Assembly: GCA_029933115.1 (NCBI GenBank)
Contig: JAOZOT010000058.1
Location: 1-13,467, forward strand
Origin: Anaerolineae bacterium
Lineage (GTDB): Bacteria; Chloroflexota; Anaerolineae; E26-bin7
DNA length: 13,467 nucleotides
Direction: 5' to 3'
Under the pieces are notes generated by a model, which saw nothing but the letters and a program-made list of their open reading frames with translations, ran no database searches and was not told where the DNA came from. Below, piece after piece: positions 11,357 through 13,467 of the stretch. Position numbers and translations under genes: made by a program. The first letter of the stretch is position 1. The number at the start of each line of letters is the position of its first letter.

Positions 11357-12640
11357 ATGTACACAGTACCCTATGGCAAAGAATCGCTGACCTTCGAGTT
11401 GCCGAAAACCATGAAGGGCACTCTAATCGAGTCGAAGCGGGTGCCGCCCGTCGAAGACGTGGAGAAAGCGGTGGCCGAGGCCCTGGCGGAGCCGGTCAAC
11501 TCGCCCCGACTGCGGGAGCTGGCCAAACCGGGTGACACCGTCTGCATCGTCTTCACCGACATCACCCGCGCCAGCCCCGACCATCTGTTGGTACCCCCAC
11601 TGCTGGCCGAACTGGAGGCTGCTGGCGTCCGCGACGAGGACATCACTCTGCTGTGCGGCATCGGGATGCATCGCCCCAGCACCCCCGCAGAGAAGGTGGC
11701 CAAGCTGGGCCAGGCGGTGATGGATCGCTACCGGGTGGTGGACCACGAGCCCCAGAACCCGGAGGCCCTGGTTGACTTGGGCGTCACCGCCTCGGGCATC
11801 CCCCTCTCGGTCAACAAGATCGCTTACGAGGCTGACTTGCTCATCGCCACAGGCATCGTGGAGCCCCACCAGTATGCCGGCTACTCCGGCGGACGCAAGA
11901 CCCTGGCCGTGGGGGCGGCGGGCGAGAAGATGATTGCCTATACCCACGGGCCACAGATGATAGATCACCCCGGCACCCGCCTGGGGCGCATCGAAGGCAA
12001 CCCCTTCCACGAAGCCGTCACCGAGGCTGCCCGCCGAGCGGGGTTGAAATTCATTCTCAACGTCGTCCTCGACGACGAGAAGCGGGTGGTGGCCGTGCGG
12101 GCCGGTGAGCCCGAGGCCGCTTTCATGGAATTGGTCGCTTTCGCCAAGTCCATCTACGAGGTGCCCATTCCTCACCGGTATGACGTGGCTGTGGGTGGGG
12201 TGGGCTTTCCCAAAGACGCCAACCTCTACCAGACCAGCCGGGCGGCCAGCTACCTGCACTTTGCTCCGACGCCGGTGGTCAAGCCGGGCGGCTTCTACAT
12301 CCTGCCGGCTCGCTGCCAGGAGGGAGTCGGCGAGGGAGTGGGTGAGCAACGTTTCCTGGAGAAGCTGAGCGGTGCCACCGATATGACCTCTCTGCTGGAG
12401 GAACTGCGGCGGACGGGTTATCCCCCTGGTGCGCAACGGGCCTTCATCATGGCCAAAGTCATGGAGGAATGTGGGGTCATCATCGTCGGCTCCGAATGCC
12501 CCGACGTCGTGCGCCAGGCCAAAATGATCCCCGCCGCCGACATGGACGAAGCCTTCCATCTCGTGATTGAGAGGCTGGGGCCGAACCTCGACGTATTGAT
12601 CGTACCCCACGCGCTGTTGACGTTGCCGGTGCTACAATAG
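11357..12640 (+). CDS. larA: LarA-family nickel-dependent lactate / 2-hydroxyacid racemase
   Basis: LarA racemises lactate with a nickel-pincer nucleotide cofactor bound covalently to a lysine; related family members act on other 2-hydroxyacids. In this 427-residue protein the signature residues are present: DITR (Asp68), GIGMHRP (His105), EPHQYAGYSGGRK (His171 and Lys181) and YTHG (His197). They lie at a constant offset of three from His108, His174, Lys184 and His200 of the characterised enzyme, so the cofactor lysine and metal/catalytic histidines are kept. AAGGGAG (11344-11350) supports the start. Genes for cofactor synthesis (larB, larC, larE) are not in the window. Its last 16 codons or so are duplicated after the following mazF gene. 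Which hydroxyacid it uses is not determined by sequence. Confidence 0.9.
   Translation: MYTVPYGKESLTFELPKTMKGTLIESKRVPPVEDVEKAVAEALAEPVNSPRLRELAKPGDTVCIVFTDITRASPDHLLVPPLLAELEAAGVRDEDITLLCGIGMHRPSTPAEKVAKLGQAVMDRYRVVDHEPQNPEALVDLGVTASGIPLSVNKIAYEADLLIATGIVEPHQYAGYSGGRKTLAVGAAGEKMIAYTHGPQMIDHPGTRLGRIEGNPFHEAVTEAARRAGLKFILNVVLDDEKRVVAVRAGEPEAAFMELVAFAKSIYEVPIPHRYDVAVGGVGFPKDANLYQTSRAASYLHFAPTPVVKPGGFYILPARCQEGVGEGVGEQRFLEKLSGATDMTSLLEELRRTGYPPGAQRAFIMAKVMEECGVIIVGSECPDVVRQAKMIPAADMDEAFHLVIERLGPNLDVLIVPHALLTLPVLQ
12593..12637 (+). repeat. Direct repeat, left copy (3' end of larA)
   Basis: This 45-bp stretch, the coding end of larA (protein ...LIVPHALLTLPVLQ), recurs at 13356-13400 with 42 of 45 identical positions; 35 consecutive bases (12596-12630) are identical. 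The two copies bracket the RHH/MazF module, and the unit length from copy to copy is 763 bp. Confidence 0.95.
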
Positions 12641-12671
12641 ACGCAGTTTGGGGAACGCTCATTGGTATGAC

Positions 12672-12700
12672 TTGACGGTATTCCCAAACGGCGGTAGAAT
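12672..12700 (+). promoter_or_regulatory. Promoter of the RHH/MazF module
   Basis: TTGACG (12672-12677), a 17-bp spacer and TAGAAT (12695-12700). It lies inside the inserted cassette, so the module carries its own transcription start rather than depending on larA. Confidence 0.65.
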
Positions 12701-12732
12701 AGGGCTGAGCAAGCGATTGAGGAGGAAATGAC

Positions 12733-12987
12733 ATGCCCGGAAGAATCAGCGCCACGCGGAAAATCACAGTATCCCTACCCCAGGAGCTAGTTGAATTCGC
12801 AGACACGGTTGCCGCCAGGATGAAGATTAGCCGCAGCAGGGTGATCGCTGAGGCGCTCGTGGCCCAGAGGGAGCGTGAAGAAGCCAGATTAGCGGCAGAG
12901 GGGTACCGTTTCTACGCTCAGGAGGCCAGCGAATTTGCCGCTGCCAGCCTGCAAGCGGTTTCGGAGGTGTTGGGTCGTGGTGGTTAA
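12733..12987 (+). CDS. Ribbon-helix-helix antitoxin (MazE/CopG type)
   Basis: This 84-residue protein has an N-terminal ribbon-helix-helix domain: the strand RKITVSLPQELVEFADTVAAR, a turn (MKISRSRVIAEALVAQ) and a charged helix after it. The C-terminal tail (about 50-84, EARLAAEGYRFYAQEASEF) would wrap the toxin. It would bind its promoter as a dimer and neutralise the MazF protein encoded next. The ribosome site GAGGAGG (12719-12725) is 7 nt from the ATG. Its stop lies inside the mazF start region (11-bp overlap), the usual coupled arrangement. Confidence 0.85.
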   Translation: MPGRISATRKITVSLPQELVEFADTVAARMKISRSRVIAEALVAQREREEARLAAEGYRFYAQEASEFAAASLQAVSEVLGRGG

Positions 12988-13354
12988 ACGGGGTGAGATT
13001 TATTGGGTAGAGTTCGACCCGGTCAAGGGAAGCGAGCAAGGCGGGCTACGTCCCGCCCTGATCGTTCAGCAGGATATCGGGAACCAGTACAGTCCGACTA
13101 CTGTGGTTGTCGCTATCACGCGCACGCTCCCGCCCCGCCCTTATCCGTTCGTCGTGGTCGTGGAGCCGGAGGAGAGCGGGCTGCCAGCGCGCAGCGCCAT
13201 CAACTGCTCCCAGATCGCAACCATTCAAAAGGATGAACCTGGTTCGCGACTGCGCCCGTGGCCTGGGGAGCACAAAGTGCGTCCCATTGGGCAATTGAGT
13301 GCACAAAAGATGGTCGAGGTAGACCGGGCACTCAGGTACAATCTGGGGCTGTGA
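12977..13354 (+). CDS. mazF: MazF/PemK-family endoribonuclease toxin
   Basis: MazF toxins cut single-stranded mRNA at short motifs and halt translation. The 125-residue protein starts VKRGEIYWVEFDPVKGSEQGGLRPALIVQQD and continues with a VVVAITRTL strand, the typical PemK fold order. Arg25 (RPALIV) and Thr48 (AITRT) match the catalytic Arg/Thr pair of well-studied MazF enzymes. Start is GTG 12977, because GGAGGT (12963-12968) lies 8 nt upstream and homology begins here; the open frame upstream is the antitoxin gene in another frame. The stop at 13354 is immediately followed by the second copy of the larA end. Confidence 0.9.
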   Translation: MVVKRGEIYWVEFDPVKGSEQGGLRPALIVQQDIGNQYSPTTVVVAITRTLPPRPYPFVVVVEPEESGLPARSAINCSQIATIQKDEPGSRLRPWPGEHKVRPIGQLSAQKMVEVDRALRYNLGL

Positions 13355-13355
13355 T

Positions 13356-13406
13356 GTGTTGATCGTACCCCACGCGCTGTTGACGTTGCCGGTGGTGCAA
13401 GCCTGA
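13356..13406 (+). pseudogene. Duplicated 3' end of larA (right copy of direct repeat)
   Basis: The segment 13356-13400 repeats 12593-12637. In the larA frame it reads VLIVPHALLTLPVVQA followed by TGA at 13404-13406, i.e. a slightly different and one residue longer end than the left copy (LPVLQ, stop). It has no start of its own. It may be the original end of larA, displaced by the 763-bp insertion. Confidence 0.75.
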
Positions 13407-13428
13407 TAAATGAGGACATTGGAGGATC

Positions 13429-13467
13429 ATGGAAGCTATCTCTCTCGACGAAAAGTGGCCTACCCTC
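13429..13467 (+). CDS. Start of a further gene, cut by the window edge
   Basis: ATG 13429 is preceded by GGAGG (13421-13425), a good ribosome site, and the frame is open to the window end (13 codons: MEAISLDEKWPTL). Too little is visible to assign a family. Its spacing suggests it is cotranscribed with the genes upstream of it. Confidence 0.5.
   Translation, partial: MEAISLDEKWPTL

Noticed and set aside
11423..12610. Long antisense frame opposite larA
   Set aside because: Shadow of a well-supported plus-strand gene; no ribosome site or motif.
12648..12690. TTGGGGAA and TTCCCAA around the mazEF promoter as an operator
   Set aside because: The match needs a one-base bulge and is short; it may be chance and was not called as a feature.
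1..13467. CRISPR arrays, tRNA or rRNA genes
   Set aside because: No spaced direct repeat array and no cloverleaf or rRNA-like segment was seen on either strand when read by eye.

Overview
The window reads as bacterial chromosome of moderate-to-high GC with short intergenic gaps, purine-rich Shine-Dalgarno sites and clear sigma70-type promoters. The gene set fits a Chloroflexota (Anaerolineae-like) genome: a CcmD/CcdA pair for cytochrome c maturation, DUF2085 and DUF1385 membrane proteins, a divergent PstB, secretion-signal-less LysM/amidase proteins, LDH2- and LarA-type hydroxyacid enzymes, and several toxin-antitoxin-like modules. The taxon is an inference from gene content; no rRNA or other phylogenetic marker is present.

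Layout. (1) 1-1674 (+): a 53-bp dispersed repeat at the very edge, then ccmD, ccdA (4-bp overlap) and a DUF2085 membrane protein, probably the downstream end of a cytochrome c biogenesis operon. (2) 1675-2086: a decayed 3' fragment of a sensor histidine kinase. (3) 2087-4011 (+): two linked genes without signal peptides, an Ig-like/carboxypeptidase-regulatory-like protein and an unusual fusion of a ribbon-helix-helix (RHH) domain, LysM and Amidase_2. (4) 4027-5772 (-): pstA-pstB without pstC or pstS beside them, driven from a consensus promoter that is divergent from the one for (5), a DUF1385 (YqhQ-like) gene with a TTG start. (6) 6967-7901 (+): a consensus promoter, an inverted copy of the left-edge repeat, a 69-nt near-perfect palindrome, then a TPR plus helix-turn-helix gene. 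(7) 8116-13406 (+): an LDH2-family dehydrogenase and a nickel-dependent LarA-family racemase, with two toxin-antitoxin-like modules between them (a PBECR2/DUF4258-like protein with a DUF2283-like protein; a winged-helix-nucleotidyltransferase with a HEPN protein) and a third (RHH/MazF) after larA. (8) The start of a further gene at the right edge.

The strongest structural signal is at the right: the RHH/MazF cassette lies between two 45-bp direct copies of the 3' end of larA (42 of 45 identical). It looks like an insertion that duplicated and so preserved the end of the host gene. The second strong signal is a 41-bp interrupted palindrome that covers the -10/+1 region, ribosome-binding site and start codon of the winged-helix-nucleotidyltransferase gene, as expected for an autoregulated toxin-antitoxin operon. 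The third is the RHH-LysM-amidase fusion and its partner. No tRNA, rRNA, CRISPR array or transposase was seen.
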